This document shows, piece after piece, positions 41,622-43,083 of a stretch of 43,083 nt of DNA. Location of the stretch: assembly GCA_003597945.1 (NCBI GenBank), contig QZJS01000018.1, positions 1-43,083 of the forward strand, written 5' to 3'. Source of the stretch: Desulfobacteraceae bacterium. Lineage in GTDB: Bacteria; Desulfobacterota; Desulfobacteria; Desulfobacterales; Desulfosalsimonadaceae. The notes under the pieces are model-generated. The model ran no database searches and had not been told where the DNA came from. It saw only the letters and a program-made list of their open reading frames with translations. The position numbers were made by a program, and so were the translations under genes. Position 1 is the first letter of the stretch. Each line of letters starts with the position of its first letter.

Positions 41622-42935
41622 TTATGAGGGCCTTATAAAATACCCGTCAATTGCGATTCCGCGTTTCAATGTATCGCTATTTTTTGCATCGAGTTCTGCG
41701 GGGCTGACGGTACGGGGCAAATGAATGCCGACAGATACAAATCCACATTTTTGGTGTTCTTTATCAATAATAAACTCAATTTGAATTCCGTCTTTTTTTG
41801 GAGATAAGATACTGTAATTAATAGGCTGTTGATTAACAGTTACTTGCATGTGAGTCAGAATATCCGGGGCCATTACGGCCCGGAATAAAATTTTCATTTT
41901 ACAGCTATGCAGACCATCCAGGCGAACATCCAGCTCGGAAAATGTACCGGGACCGGACCACCGGTGAGGAGTCGCTTCAGGGCTGTGGACATCCTGCCAG
42001 CCGCATCCGAGAAGAGGCATTGCGGCTTGCCATTCATATTGTACCGGGCAATTGCATAAATGGCTATGGTATCGGGCCATAGCCAATTCATATATTTTGT
42101 CTTCCACAAGCTTCAGCTCTTGTTTATCCAGCGTATATAGTGATGCCCGGGGCATCAGGTCCGGAAAAATATGTCGAACCATCTCCTCCAATTTTTTTTT
42201 AGCATGTTCATAGAGCATGAAATCGTTCTGGTTGATCATGTTCAGATATTCGATTTCCTCCGGCCCGATGGTTTCGGTGATCCAGGATTTATCCCCTTTA
42301 TGATACGCTTCGGTGTGCAGATCGGGGCGCCAATGGTTCAGATAACACAGCAGAAGATAGGATAAAGTAAAATATTCAGTAATACCAATGAAATAACAAT
42401 CGTTTAAATGATTTTTCGCATTTTCAAGGCAGTCGGCAGAGTTTAAAAAATCCTTGAATCTTTCCGCAGTTTTAATGATTGCCGGTTGATGCAGCCATAG
42501 GTATTCTATTGGAACGTCCATGCCCAGGTTGGCCAGAAGATGGTTCTTACAATAATTGTTAATCTGGGGATGAAATAATGCTTCTTTTGCACTCAGCTTG
42601 TTGTCGGTTAAAATTTTGTGCGGCCAGTGGCCTTTTGTTCGATTGGCAAAATTCAGATCCGACAGGCATCGTTGCACCGGATCCCTTAAAAAAGTGAACC
42701 TGTCAATATTGTCGGGCAGGAGTTTCAGGAGGTTGATGCCGAAATGACCACGGATAAACTTTGACTGAAAAAGTTTTTGGGGCTCTTGCCGCCATATTTC
42801 TCGCCATGTCGATGCATGGTAAAAAATTTCACTGTGCCAATCATAGTTACGCTGAATTAACGACACCAGAGATGTTCCGGCTGTTTTTCTGATATGAATA
42901 AAAAACTGCTTTTTACTCATTTGCTGGCGATCCAT
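41622..42935 (-). CDS. Sulfotransferase with C-terminal beta-rich domain
   Basis: The 437-residue protein has a sulfotransferase domain in its first ~270 residues: FFIHIRKTAGTSLVSLIQRN (11-30) as the 5'-phosphosulfate loop and TFLRDPVQRCLSDLNFANR (81-99) as the 3'-phosphate motif. A distinct beta-rich C-terminal region (~310-437) follows, with HRWSGPGTFSELDVRLDG and HLPRTVSPAELDAKNSDTLK. I recall this kind of tail, ending in RTVSPAEL and a closing strand, on other surface-glycan enzymes; it may bind the glycan. The ATG at 42935 is taken as start; 42920 (MSKKQFFIHIRK) is an alternative. It is the first gene of the minus-strand block in view. Confidence 0.8.
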   Translation of the reverse strand: MDRQQMSKKQFFIHIRKTAGTSLVSLIQRNYDWHSEIFYHASTWREIWRQEPQKLFQSKFIRGHFGINLLKLLPDNIDRFTFLRDPVQRCLSDLNFANRTKGHWPHKILTDNKLSAKEALFHPQINNYCKNHLLANLGMDVPIEYLWLHQPAIIKTAERFKDFLNSADCLENAKNHLNDCYFIGITEYFTLSYLLLCYLNHWRPDLHTEAYHKGDKSWITETIGPEEIEYLNMINQNDFMLYEHAKKKLEEMVRHIFPDLMPRASLYTLDKQELKLVEDKIYELAMARYHSHLCNCPVQYEWQAAMPLLGCGWQDVHSPEATPHRWSGPGTFSELDVRLDGLHSCKMKILFRAVMAPDILTHMQVTVNQQPINYSILSPKKDGIQIEFIIDKEHQKCGFVSVGIHLPRTVSPAELDAKNSDTLKRGIAIDGYFIRPS

Positions 42936-42990
42936 TTGAGGTATCTTTATCGATTTCAGTTAAACATTTTTTTGAGTTAATATATTAGAA

Positions 42991-43083
42991 GCCATTTCAA
43001 AACCCCATCTGAGGCCCGATGGCTGCGTTGCAGGCCTCTTCAAAATGCTCACATATTATCGAATATGCTCCGCTTTTTCATTG
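42991..43083 (-). repeat. R2 palindromic element, truncated by window end
   Basis: Ninety-three bases match the reverse complement of 3342-3434 with only a few differences: one substitution (GCGTTGCAGGCC for GCGTTGCGGGCC) and a change at the palindrome centre (ATTATCGAATAT for ATTAAGAATAT). It starts GCCATTTCAAAACCCCATCT and runs off the window. It lies upstream of the sulfotransferase gene. Confidence 0.88.

Overview
The window looks like chromosomal DNA from a mesophilic Desulfobacterota bacterium, probably a Desulfobacterales relative (Desulfosarcina/Desulfococcus-like). The basis is the gene mix: a beta-oxidation operon, extra thiolase, IorAB, a half-length RdgC, PanP-type decarboxylase, and fairly GC-rich codon use. 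This is an inference from protein families; no rRNA or marker gene is present. I saw no tRNA, rRNA, CRISPR array, insertion sequence or prophage.

Layout. 0-3.1 kb: the 3' end of a Kef-type antiporter gene, a hicBA toxin-antitoxin pair with a decayed XRE regulator upstream, and an rdgC plus unknown-gene couple. 3.1-4.3 kb: two families of palindromic repeats (called R1 and R2 here) around mntP. 4.3-8.0 kb: a thiolase followed closely by thiM, converging on a lolA-nadA pair. 8.2-12.1 kb: a fadN-fadA beta-oxidation operon with a long AT-rich leader and a perfect-stem terminator. 12.1-13.6 kb: two tandem stand-alone cyclic-nucleotide-type sensor domains and a small unknown protein. 13.8-16.3 kb: iorAB. 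16.5-20.4 kb: an MBL-fold hydrolase, a divergent GntR regulator with a palindrome between them, and panP. 20.6-29.8 kb: an aldehyde dehydrogenase, mutY, and an AddB-like/AddA-like nuclease-helicase pair. 29.8-42.9 kb: eleven minus-strand genes for making and modifying a surface polysaccharide, six glycosyltransferases of two folds plus a lipid-type GT2, two sulfotransferases, a GMC oxidoreductase and an alkaline-phosphatase-superfamily protein, several joined by 4-bp ATGA overlaps.

How they work together. FadN/FadA and the separate thiolase would turn over fatty acyl-CoAs; IorAB oxidises aryl pyruvates to acyl-CoA with ferredoxin; PanP would supply beta-alanine for CoA; the aldehyde dehydrogenase removes aldehydes. 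RdgC, MutY and the AddAB-like pair serve DNA repair and recombination. The 3' cluster most likely builds a sulfated exopolysaccharide, capsule or O-antigen; its AT-richer composition in the distal half suggests a separate origin.

The most unusual observation is the R1 element. Two copies share a ~151-bp palindromic core, yet each is bounded by a different pair of outer arms that match each other as inverted repeats. One copy lies between a TTGACA box and a GATAAT box that would be exactly 17 bp apart if the core and one arm were removed. R2 elements are also palindromic and recur at least three times; two copies 40 kb apart are nearly identical.
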